In this document: positions 48,633 through 55,205 of the stretch, in pieces
How the letters are laid out: the number at the start of each line of letters is the position of its first letter
Position numbering within the stretch: position 1 is the first letter of the stretch
DNA from: a virus
Length of the DNA: 60,954 nt
Direction: 5' to 3' (one strand)
Virus record (IMG/VR): IMGVR_UViG_3300017776_000012
Location: 1 to 60,954 of that record
The notes under the pieces: model-generated
The model's database searches: none
Told to the model about the DNA's origin: nothing
Seen by the model: the letters and a program-made list of their open reading frames with translations, nothing else
Program-made: the position numbers and the translations under genes

Positions 48633-50558
48633 TTAGGATATAAGAGATATTGACATATCATTAATATCCCATGAACCTTTATTCGGTATCGATTTAGTTG
48701 GAAGTCCATCAAGTTCATTGAATGATAATTCCATATGAGTATCAATCATGCCTTGACGTACAATTTCTTTGATTTTAATACAATCTATAATTCTTGTACC
48801 CCATGAATCATGAATAGGAGATACAGGAATATTTTCTTTAAACGCTAAACTACATGAATATAACATTACTGCTGCATCAATAGAGTGAATTCTGTTAGGA
48901 CTTTGGCCTGCGGTACTTGCTACATTTTGCAAGACTTCAGAGATGCCTCTACTTTTGCTGTATGGTACAGTAAAGTTAATATCTTTTTCTAGTGTTACTG
49001 CTTTTTGATTGAAACAGAACATACCAATAGGTGATTTCCATTGAACACTTCTGTTATGAAGATTAAATGTCTTTTGAGACACTTGTTTCATGAAATTAAT
49101 AAATTCAGTAATAGATGGGAATAACAATTGAAGAGATCTAGAATAAGCATTTGCTAGACAAAGTAAAAGATGTCCGGGTTTAACTCCAGCTTCTCTTGCT
49201 GCTTTAACAGTTTTAGGAAATGGGATTTCATTCTTATTAATGACTTGACCCCATGTTAACTTGTCAAGTACATCAATTTCTTTCTGATCTTCTTCTAGCG
49301 TATACTTTACGTCTGCGTCATTTAGCCAGCCTCTTGCAATACCCATGATTGATGAACCATAAGCAATGATCATAACTGGTTTCTTTGCAGATTTACGAGA
49401 AGACAATTCATCATAAACTTCTTTGTTTTCAAGTAATGAAGATACATCGTACTCTTTGCCATATTCTTTGTATGTAAAGAAACGATTGTTTTCTACTGCA
49501 TGAGACGCAGTAACGCTGTACAGATCTTCATTTTTATCAATCTTAGTTCTAAGTGCCGTATGGTATGCAAGTCTAGCATCTTTCATAATACAGGCCATGT
49601 GACCCATACCTGAGCATGTAGCATCTTGTTGCATGATGTATGAAGTTTCACCATACTGCAAGCACTCGTACAATGCCAGTGCTGCCCTGTAACGACACCA
49701 TACTTTATCTTTAGATTTGTATATTTTCTTTTCAATGCCGTAATACGGATCATTTAGGATATGTGCATAGTTATCTACATTGATATTATACTCATCTTGT
49801 AAATGTTGTAAGAAGAGTTTGAAGTATGCACAACTTATATCAACTGCATAATTCTCAGCATAGTCACACAAGGCTCTGTGTATATCGCCATTCTGATATG
49901 ACAACAATGAGCCTGAATCTGTGTAAATGCGACCACGCCAGTCTAAGAAACACGGAAGATAATACTCATGTTCTTGTTCTTTTTTGGCATATTCAATACA
50001 ATAACTCTCAATGTGTTGATCATCTGAAAGAACAATATGTCTTTTCATAGCTTGAAGTACATGTTGATTTATTTTGTAAGGTACTTCTTGAATAGTATTA
50101 ATAGCATCTACTTGTTTCTGAGAAGCCCATGTCATAGGTCTACCACTAATTAAATAGTCTGAACTAGTGTTTGTAATTTCTAGTTTTCTTGGTTTATTTT
50201 TCAACGGTCTAATAGGTTCTAGAGCATTATCTCGATGATCATGATCAAAGAATACCTTGTTTGTTTTACCGTTAACTAGAATGATTCCATTTTCTTGCCA
50301 TGTTCCAATGAGTTTCCATAATTGGATTTGAACATGAGCACAATCATTTGGATTCTCTAGTGCTGCAATAGTAGGTGCATGCTTTCTAATCCATTCGTAT
50401 GCTTTTAGATTAAACTTATCAAAACCTCTCATTTCTCGCCAAAAGTCTACGGATAGAGGTGTTACCCACTCATCCATATAAGATGGCATATATTTAATAG
50501 ATTTAGCAGAGTCAATTAGCTTATCTAAGGTTTTGTTCAACTTTATTCCTTTTTGCAA
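48633..50558 (-). CDS. Second, compact T7-type single-subunit RNA polymerase, 641 aa
   Basis: All catalytic motifs of the family are present: DWRGR at 206-210, D312 in QQDATCSGMGH, R388/K392/Y400 in RKSAKKPVMIIAYG with the exact 4 and 8 spacing of T7 R627/K631/Y639, and D584 in PIHDSWGT. It lacks about 200 N-terminal residues compared with the 827-aa enzyme, that is most of the domain which in T7 binds promoter and nascent RNA, so promoter recognition must differ or need a partner. The sequence is very different from the larger enzyme, so it is not a recent duplicate. It lies in the early block, between a hairpin and coupled small genes. I infer an early or middle transcription role. Confidence 0.93.
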   Translation of the reverse strand: MQKGIKLNKTLDKLIDSAKSIKYMPSYMDEWVTPLSVDFWREMRGFDKFNLKAYEWIRKHAPTIAALENPNDCAHVQIQLWKLIGTWQENGIILVNGKTNKVFFDHDHRDNALEPIRPLKNKPRKLEITNTSSDYLISGRPMTWASQKQVDAINTIQEVPYKINQHVLQAMKRHIVLSDDQHIESYCIEYAKKEQEHEYYLPCFLDWRGRIYTDSGSLLSYQNGDIHRALCDYAENYAVDISCAYFKLFLQHLQDEYNINVDNYAHILNDPYYGIEKKIYKSKDKVWCRYRAALALYECLQYGETSYIMQQDATCSGMGHMACIMKDARLAYHTALRTKIDKNEDLYSVTASHAVENNRFFTYKEYGKEYDVSSLLENKEVYDELSSRKSAKKPVMIIAYGSSIMGIARGWLNDADVKYTLEEDQKEIDVLDKLTWGQVINKNEIPFPKTVKAAREAGVKPGHLLLCLANAYSRSLQLLFPSITEFINFMKQVSQKTFNLHNRSVQWKSPIGMFCFNQKAVTLEKDINFTVPYSKSRGISEVLQNVASTAGQSPNRIHSIDAAVMLYSCSLAFKENIPVSPIHDSWGTRIIDCIKIKEIVRQGMIDTHMELSFNELDGLPTKSIPNKGSWDINDMSISLIS

Positions 50559-50808
50559 TAGCTTGATCAGCTTCTTTCAAAGCGTCATGGAATTTAAGAG
50601 TCTTTTTTATCTGATCAGCAATAACTTTTAAGTCTTTACCTTGACAGATAAAATCCCAAGTATCATAATTGTGATTCAATGCATCTTTGTTTGCTTTTTC
50701 AATAGCTCCTTCAGGATTTTCAGGGAAGTGACCTAGATATTGGAACCCTGTTTCACATTGATACACGTAATACAGGTGATCGTACTTCTTTTTAATATTT
50801 TCAATCAT
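50521..50808 (-). CDS. Small protein overlapping the small RNA polymerase start, 95 aa
   Basis: Starts at the ATG at 50808, six bases after GGAG; other ATGs lie close by. Aromatic first half (YDHLYYVYQCETGFQYLG) and helical charged end. It overlaps the polymerase start by 38 bp, so the two are made together and might interact; that is inference. Confidence 0.7.
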   Translation of the reverse strand: MIENIKKKYDHLYYVYQCETGFQYLGHFPENPEGAIEKANKDALNHNYDTWDFICQGKDLKVIADQIKKTLKFHDALKEADQAIAKRNKVEQNLR

Positions 50809-51037
50809 CATCGTCTCCAAATGTTTGTTTCCATCCCATTGGTGAGATGCCTGAAATTAGAAATTCTCTAGTTTCTGCCGATTCATTAGGAAGATAATCT
50901 TGAATCATCTTACTTGGATCTTTTTGATCAATATATTCTTGGATTACATTTGGTACTTGTACTTCAAAGTACTCCTCTGTAACAACACACGTTCCTTCAA
51001 TAAGGTAATCTCCGTTTTCCAATTGGATTACGGCCAT
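50801..51037 (-). CDS. Early hypothetical protein, 78 aa
   Basis: Start at 51037 with a perfect GGAGGTAAT. MAVIQLENGDYLIEGTCVVT begins a small acidic protein ending in GDDDD. No domain. Confidence 0.7.
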   Translation of the reverse strand: MAVIQLENGDYLIEGTCVVTEEYFEVQVPNVIQEYIDQKDPSKMIQDYLPNESAETREFLISGISPMGWKQTFGDDDD

Positions 51038-51056
51038 ATTACCTCCTAACAGTCCA

Positions 51057-51278
51057 TTAAGTGCTCTGTCCAATTTGAATCTCCATGTTTTTGATCATTG
51101 TGAAAAGAGTTTCATACGCTTTCAAATCATTGTAGGCTTTATCAGCTTCTTCATTACCACTTAGTGCAAGGTTAGTAACACGTGATAAAGCTGATTCCCA
51201 GTAATGGTTTTTAAGTTCAACAAGATCGTCCTTAGAAGGATCTTGTTTACTCTGGAGGGTTTTTACATTTACTAGCAT
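51057..51278 (-). CDS. Early hypothetical helical protein, 73 aa
   Basis: A charged helical protein (LKNHYWESALSRVTNLALSG; ending NMEIQIGQST). GAGGAA lies upstream of the ATG. It overlaps the preceding gene by 32 bp. No domain. Confidence 0.65.
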   Translation of the reverse strand: MLVNVKTLQSKQDPSKDDLVELKNHYWESALSRVTNLALSGNEEADKAYNDLKAYETLFTMIKNMEIQIGQST

Positions 51279-51528
51279 AATTTAATTCCTCTACATAAGC
51301 CATAATAACTTCGTCTTTTGCTAGACGACGTTTCATTTTAGTTTCGGCAACAGTTATAATTCTACGAATTTTGTCATAACTTAAAGGATCATCTGGATGA
51401 AGGGCATTCCAAGCAGCATGAATTTCAACTGCTTGGGCTACGGGCTTATTCCAGACAGATCTACTCCAGTTTTCTTTTTCTTTAGACATATCTAAAGCTG
51501 AATGTGGTTCATTATTTGAGATCGACAT
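51247..51528 (-). CDS. Early hypothetical protein, 93 aa
   Basis: The middle has a helix-turn-helix-like spread (PVAQAVEIHAAWNALHPDDP then YDKIRRIITVAE and MKRRLAKDEVIMAYVEEL) but no clear family. It overlaps both neighbours. A DNA-binding role is only a possibility. Confidence 0.65.
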   Translation of the reverse strand: MSISNNEPHSALDMSKEKENWSRSVWNKPVAQAVEIHAAWNALHPDDPLSYDKIRRIITVAETKMKRRLAKDEVIMAYVEELNYASKCKNPPE

Positions 51529-52009
51529 AACCTACATGCTCCTTAATATGGTCTTCGATAGTATTGACAAGTCCATACATGTCACCAAAATCAGTAGTTC
51601 CATATTTATGACGAATTAAATGAAGAATAGAACACAAGAATCCTGTACTTTTACGAGCTTCATTACGCTCATTTTGATACATATCTTTTGTATAATTCAG
51701 GCACTTGTTAAGTTCTTTAATTTCAGTTTGCTGTTTGTAATGAGAGTCTCGACAATTCGCAAGTTTCTCATTCAACTTATTAGACCAATCTCGTGCTTTC
51801 TGAAGTTCTTTTTCATGGATGGATTTGGCTACTGTATCGTCAGATTTTAAGTCTTCGTTTTCTTCAGATGCAGTATGATATCGTTTCTTTAATTCAGTAA
51901 ACGATTTATAGGCGTTCTTGATTCTTCGAGCATCTTCTTCAATCTTTTCTTGTAAAGATTCAATAAGTTTTTCTCGTTCATCATTAACAAACTCTTCGTT
52001 ATTAGTCAT
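51512..52009 (-). CDS. Coiled-coil early protein, 165 aa
   Basis: Start at 52009 (AAAGGAGAACTT in front), ATGA overlap with the lysozyme-like gene. Most of the chain (about 10-115) is a charged coiled coil with KLIESLQEKIEEDARRIKN at the start; the end is a compact segment with LCSILHLIRHKYG. No domain. Confidence 0.75.
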   Translation of the reverse strand: MTNNEEFVNDEREKLIESLQEKIEEDARRIKNAYKSFTELKKRYHTASEENEDLKSDDTVAKSIHEKELQKARDWSNKLNEKLANCRDSHYKQQTEIKELNKCLNYTKDMYQNERNEARKSTGFLCSILHLIRHKYGTTDFGDMYGLVNTIEDHIKEHVGYVDLK

Positions 52010-52413
52010 AAGTTCTCCTTTACTTTGTTCCAATGTGGCAGAGTACAAGACTTCTTGTGTCCATTAGGGCCACCATTATGCATCCTAGAAACATGCTCTT
52101 GGGTAGGTTCACATCCAAGTCTACGAGCATTGCAGTATCTTGCCATATAGGCCCGTACAATACGCTCTGCGTACTTAGGATTGAAACAATCCTCATATAC
52201 CCCTCCAATACTTGGATCGTATTCTACGGCATCCTGCCAATAACTACGGTGAATCTGATAAATGCCAATTGCATCTCCTCCATCGCCAATGGCATCTGGA
52301 TTATTGTTTGACTCTACTACGCGAATAGCAGCAAGAACCTCAGTCATCTCTTGTTCAGAGATTGACCAAGATTGAGATGTCATGACACACATTAAGATAA
52401 TAATACGAAACAT
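52006..52413 (-). CDS. Secreted i-type-lysozyme-like muramidase, 135 aa
   Basis: A signal-peptide-like start (MFRIIILMCVMTSQSWSIS) precedes VVESNNNPDAIGDGGDAIG (E34 in the catalytic position) and IYQIHRSYWQDAV. Then come C76, VRAYMARYC (C94), C101 and RMHNGGPNGHKKS, with a final HWNKV. The run 'yQI...Yw.Da ... YMaRY..C ... RiHNGGP.G ... yW.kV' is that of invertebrate-type (destabilase) lysozymes, which cut peptidoglycan. It may be the phage endolysin, exported by the host Sec system. The early location, far from the holin cluster, is unusual for an endolysin, so superinfection exclusion or entry support are alternatives. Confidence 0.75.
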   Translation of the reverse strand: MFRIIILMCVMTSQSWSISEQEMTEVLAAIRVVESNNNPDAIGDGGDAIGIYQIHRSYWQDAVEYDPSIGGVYEDCFNPKYAERIVRAYMARYCNARRLGCEPTQEHVSRMHNGGPNGHKKSCTLPHWNKVKENL

Positions 52414-52457
52414 AATTTAAATCTCCTACCTAGGTTTCCTAGGTTATAAAGGTATAT

Positions 52458-52506
52458 AGTATTATCCTTAGGACAACCTAGGTCTTAGGTCCCTATAGAT
52501 AATACT
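52458..52506 (-). promoter_or_regulatory. Large inverted repeat with CCTAGG elements (processing site, terminator or promoter)
   Basis: Nine-base perfect arms (AGTATTATC at 52458-52466, GATAATACT at 52498-52506) enclose a second GGGAC/GTCC pairing. Four CCTAGG-like palindromes lie between 52427 and 52492. The minus strand also reads TATAGGGA at the stem. There is no U-tract, so RNase III-type cutting between the 119-aa gene and the lysozyme gene is a reasonable guess. Confidence 0.5.
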
Positions 52507-52508
52507 AA

Positions 52509-52868
52509 CTAGTTTTCATCCATTTCTAGGATGGTTAAGATTTGATTCAATTGTTTACTAGTAGCAGTTGTTTCAATGAGCCTTGAGATTTTATTCCTTT
52601 GCAGTTCTTGAGCATCAGCAATAGAATTTAGAAACTCATTCATATATTCCTTGATGTGTTCAATTTCTTCTTCATACATCTTGATTTGTTCTAGGAAATA
52701 ACTATGGCTAAATTCTTGATCTATGGTATCGTGAGAAGGAATGTCACCTGTAATTGAGGAGTTTGTATTGTGTGTTAAGGAAAATGTCCAATCTGCCTTA
52801 ATGAATCGATGAATCTTACAATCCAGTTTATTGGTCAAGTGATTACGATTAAAGTAAATTCTATCCAT
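52509..52868 (-). CDS. Early hypothetical protein, 119 aa
   Basis: The N-terminal part looks beta-rich (LDCKIHRFIKADWTFSLTHN) and the C-terminal half helical (about 62-119, KMYEEEIEHIKEYMNEFLNS). AAGGA precedes the ATG. It is the first gene after the candidate promoter at 52893. No domain. Confidence 0.75.
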   Translation of the reverse strand: MDRIYFNRNHLTNKLDCKIHRFIKADWTFSLTHNTNSSITGDIPSHDTIDQEFSHSYFLEQIKMYEEEIEHIKEYMNEFLNSIADAQELQRNKISRLIETTATSKQLNQILTILEMDEN

Positions 52869-52892
52869 AATTTTACAATCCTTTCGAATTTG

Positions 52893-52904
52893 CTAGTTTC
52901 TAGT
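52893..52904 (-). promoter_or_regulatory. Candidate phage promoter, ACTAGAAACTAG
   Basis: The minus strand has ACTAGAAACTAG 25 bases before the ATG of the 119-aa gene, identical to the 12-mer before the capsid gene. A GC-rich hairpin stands immediately upstream, a usual order of terminator then promoter. Confidence 0.5.
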
Positions 52905-52917
52905 GGCAATACAACGT

Positions 52918-52954
52918 GAAAGCCCCGGACACGTGATAGTGTGCCCGGGGCTTC
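52918..52954 (-). terminator. GC-rich hairpin, probable terminator or processing site
   Basis: Arms of about 13 bases (GGAAGCCCCGGGCAC / GTGTCCGGGGCTTTC, with one bulge) enclose a loop holding ACTATCAC. The following tail has only TTTC, so termination is uncertain, but the stem is the most stable in the early region. Confidence 0.6.
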
Positions 52955-52963
52955 CGTCGTTAG

Positions 52964-53011
52964 TTACCCTTGTTCTTCACGTTGGGTAATGTATTCTTCT
53001 AAATCGTCCAT
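52964..53011 (-). CDS. Possible 15-aa peptide
   Basis: The sequence TAAGGAGAGTCAC, in which the previous stop is part of the ribosome site, is followed by an ATG and MDDLEEYITQREEQG. The site is ideal for translation and the frame ends just before the hairpin. It may be a real micro-protein or a means of releasing ribosomes. Confidence 0.4.
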   Translation of the reverse strand: MDDLEEYITQREEQG

Positions 53012-53021
53012 GTGACTCTCC

Positions 53022-53726
53022 TTAGATTGCGAGTTCTTCACTTGCAGCCTTGACATTTTCCTCTTGAGGTTCAAGCATTTGCTCTTCCTCACTTGGAATG
53101 TTCATGTCAATCTTGAATGAGGGATCAAAGGGATTGATTGCATTCTGCCGACAGTAGGCAAGGTGCTCTTGGAAATTCTCAGACCAGCAGGCCTTGCGAG
53201 GAGCACCTTTGATCCCACGACTGGCAATTGTTTTTTCGTGTCCCTTTAGAATTCGATTTTGATCTGTGGTTCGCTGAGCTTCTGGCAATGCCTTGATCTC
53301 TGCGAGTCCTTCAAGACTGAACCAAGTTGTCAATCCACGGGACCAATTAACTGGTTTCTTTTCCATTTGCATGGTATCAGGATTGAGCTCTTGTCCGCCA
53401 TCTACGAACTGGTAGATGGTTCTTGTTGTTCCAGTCTCCAAGGTTTCGTTAAGAATGACAGGGAATCCATCCTCATTCAATTGAACTTCAGGGATGATTC
53501 CAGCAATGTATGATCGTCCTTTGTCATGCTTATCCCACTTGAGGGTCATGATGTCTCCACGCTGAGGAGCCTGAAGGCCTTGGTTTTGAGGACTGCTCAT
53601 CCAGAGGGCTGTGATTCGCTTGAAAGAATAGTATCGATCAAAAGCATTGGCATGATCTTCGCTAAGGGTTTCACGGTATGTTTTTTGAGCGTTCTTGTAG
53701 TTTGCAATTTGAGGAATCTCGTTCAT
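53022..53726 (-). CDS. Early protein of unknown function, 234 aa
   Basis: One of the largest early proteins. It has a soluble mixed fold with PQRGDIMTLKWDKHDKGRSY and TTRTIYQFVDGGQELNP stretches, and an acidic end. GGAG precedes the ATG. No family was recognised. It is first after the 53.7-53.96 kb non-coding gap and so may be strongly expressed soon after entry. Confidence 0.8.
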   Translation of the reverse strand: MNEIPQIANYKNAQKTYRETLSEDHANAFDRYYSFKRITALWMSSPQNQGLQAPQRGDIMTLKWDKHDKGRSYIAGIIPEVQLNEDGFPVILNETLETGTTRTIYQFVDGGQELNPDTMQMEKKPVNWSRGLTTWFSLEGLAEIKALPEAQRTTDQNRILKGHEKTIASRGIKGAPRKACWSENFQEHLAYCRQNAINPFDPSFKIDMNIPSEEEQMLEPQEENVKAASEELAI

Positions 53727-53930
53727 TGTAATTCTCCATTAGAATTGATAAAAGCAGGTCAGACACACAACGTGTCCAACCACATGGATGCACGCCCGCA
53801 AGGGCGTATCCGTAGTCTCGGAAGATGTCAAACGTGCAACCAGTGCTCGTCGTAAAGGTCAGTCGTAGTAGTAGTCGCTAGTCTCGCGTAAGCGTAAGCC
53901 ACTATCACGCTGTCGTGCCTAGTGCAGGGC
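53727..53930 (-). promoter_or_regulatory. Non-coding gap with hairpins and motif copies, likely early promoter region
   Basis: No frame fits. It holds an ACGCCC-TTGC-GGGCGT hairpin (about 53791-53806), GAGACTAGC (53877-53885 on the minus strand) resembling the right half of the promoter-like palindrome, GTGATAGTG (53900-53908), and a repeated TACGCT/TTACGC stretch. Its place after a strong terminator and before the 234-aa gene suggests promoters and operators. Confidence 0.5.
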
Positions 53931-53957
53931 AAAAAAAGAAAGCCCCCGAAGGGGCTT
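53931..53957 (-). terminator. Strong rho-independent terminator
   Basis: Minus strand AAGCCCC-TTCG-GGGGCTT followed by TCTTTTTTT: a very stable UUCG tetraloop hairpin with U-tract. It ends the first early transcript right after the 29-aa gene. Confidence 0.92.
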
Positions 53958-53960
53958 AAT

Positions 53961-54050
53961 TTATTTCGCTGCTTTCTTTCGAGCCTGAGCCTTCTTGATT
54001 ACAGCCTTCAATGGATTACTTAATAACACTTTAAACTGATTGTGAGTCAT
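53961..54050 (-). CDS. Very small basic early protein, 29 aa
   Basis: MTHNQFKVLLSNPLKAVIKK is followed by a Lys/Ala/Arg-rich end. The ATG overlaps the previous stop by ATGA and the stop is 4 bp from the terminator. The placement supports translation; function unknown. Confidence 0.6.
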   Translation of the reverse strand: MTHNQFKVLLSNPLKAVIKKAQARKKAAK

Positions 54051-54403
54051 ACTAACTCTCCTTTTTCATACATTGTGATCAGCTTTTGAGCATGGTTCCC
54101 GATCTTGAGATTGTTGTCGTACTCCTGCCGAGCTTGTCTTCGGATCTCTTGCTCTTCTGGAGTAGGATCCTCATGCACATCGCATGAGATACGATCCTGC
54201 ACCACGTCATTAATCCAATCTATTTGGACAAGAGTAGCATCATCCAATCTCTTGTTCAAGTTCTTCCATTGTCTAGCCTCTCGCTCATCGTGACGAGTTC
54301 GAGTAGAGATGCCGGTCTTGCTTCGCTGATTTCTTCGGATATGCCGAGCATGCTCCAGTTCTCGCTTTGCAATAGTCTTTGTCATGTAAGTATGATTACG
54401 CAT
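54047..54403 (-). CDS. Early hypothetical basic protein, 118 aa
   Basis: Start at 54403 (AAGGAGATTTACA in front); an upstream extension to 54505 overlays the previous gene. The first 60 residues are strongly basic (RELEHARHIRRNQRSKTG), the rest acidic and helical (DPTPEEQEIRRQARQEYD). Possible nucleic-acid binding. Confidence 0.75.
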   Translation of the reverse strand: MRNHTYMTKTIAKRELEHARHIRRNQRSKTGISTRTRHDEREARQWKNLNKRLDDATLVQIDWINDVVQDRISCDVHEDPTPEEQEIRRQARQEYDNNLKIGNHAQKLITMYEKGELV

Positions 54404-54425
54404 TGTAAATCTCCTTGATTGAATA

Positions 54426-54749
54426 TTAACCGTTGTAAGTACCAAACTCATTCTCGTACTCTCCGATGAGCACAAGTCTTCTTGAGCAGTCTTCTTCTCT
54501 CTCAATCATCTTGCGAAGATCCCGCTCAGCTTCCTTAAATTCAGCCTTCATAAAGCATTTGAAACAGAGGCCATCAGCATCACAGTGTGTACCCTCTGGA
54601 GCTACGTCCTCAGACGAACCACACCAAGCACACAGCCCGTTCTCGTGACGGTACTCCAAGAGCTGATCCTCAGTCATGTAGCCAGTATTGACCACATCCT
54701 TAGGAACAGGACGGAAGAAGGCAAGAAACAGTTCAAATAGTTTACGCAT
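54426..54749 (-). CDS. First early gene: zinc-ribbon-like protein, 107 aa
   Basis: CAWC (about 40-43) and CFKC (about 62-65), about 20 residues apart, are typical of a zinc ribbon or short zinc finger. The N-terminus (MRKLFELFLAFFRPVP) is hydrophobic and amphipathic. CAAGGAG precedes the ATG. As the first gene after the likely genome end it should be among the first expressed, a usual place for proteins that disarm host defences or transcription. No specific family. Confidence 0.75.
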   Translation of the reverse strand: MRKLFELFLAFFRPVPKDVVNTGYMTEDQLLEYRHENGLCAWCGSSEDVAPEGTHCDADGLCFKCFMKAEFKEAERDLRKMIEREEDCSRRLVLIGEYENEFGTYNG

Positions 54750-54941
54750 GGTAGTATCTCCTTGACATGCATTAACAGACAGGATGTGTTACACTCTGCA
54801 ACACAATCATAAAAGGGCCCGCCCGCAAGGGCGGCCTGTGACGCACAAATTTCGGGGGGTGATGGGGGTCCAAATAATTACCATACTGCAGGGGGACCCC
54901 TCTTGAATACGCGACCCCATTTTAGGATGGGGCCCTAGGAC
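54750..54941. other. Junction of late and early genes; candidate physical genome end region
   Basis: This 192-bp gap divides the last late gene from the first early gene, where T7-type genomes have their direct terminal repeats and first promoters. The plus strand carries G runs (GGGGGG, GGGGG, GGGGG, GGGG) between 54852 and 54922. Inverted repeats include GGCCCCAT/ATGGGGTC and GGGGTCC/GGACCCC. TGTGTT-N9-AACACA (about 54785-54805) could be an operator near the early promoter. Confidence 0.55.
54811..54836 (-). terminator. Hairpin with short U-tract upstream of the first early gene
   Basis: Minus strand CCGCCC-TTGC-GGGCGG is followed by GCCCTTTTATG. It would stop late transcription before the early promoter region. 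Confidence 0.6.
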
Positions 54942-55205
54942 CTACTTCTTCTTAGGTCTGCCCCCAGATCCCTGTCTCGCCCTGTTCTTTGCCGGGCTCT
55001 CAAGCCTCATAGAGCCGTTCTTGGTGTGACTTAGGTCTTTGCCACCCTTGCCCATGATGCCTCTCCTGCGCCGCTCACGGGCCAGTGTGGCCCTATACTT
55101 CTTTCTAGCAGGAGATTTATGATATTCTGTATCATATTGAGCCTTTTTGGCCCTAGATTTTGGGTTCTTGGCGTAAAACGCTGCACTCTTGCTCTTCTTA
55201 GCCAT
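54942..55205 (-). CDS. Last late gene: small basic conserved marine-phage protein, 87 aa
   Basis: MAKKSKSAAFYAKNPKSRAK, then KAQYDTEYHKSPARKKYRA, DLSHTKNGSMRLESPAKNRA and RQGSGG match a small basic protein seen in many cyanophages and other marine phages ('YdteYhkt..rrkYR' and 'DmSHtk.G....ES...NR.rqG'). The function is not known; virion association has been suggested by its late placement. The ATG overlaps the previous stop. Confidence 0.8.
   Translation of the reverse strand: MAKKSKSAAFYAKNPKSRAKKAQYDTEYHKSPARKKYRATLARERRRRGIMGKGGKDLSHTKNGSMRLESPAKNRARQGSGGRPKKK

Noticed and set aside
52490-52500. TATAGGGA on the minus strand as a standard T7 promoter
   Set aside because: The upstream bases do not follow the T7 class (no CGACTCAC block). 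It is kept only as part of an inverted repeat of unknown role.
54840-54925. G-quadruplex at the late-early junction
   Set aside because: The four G runs on the plus strand are separated by loops of up to more than 25 bases and are partly matched by C runs able to form hairpins, so a quadruplex is not convincing.
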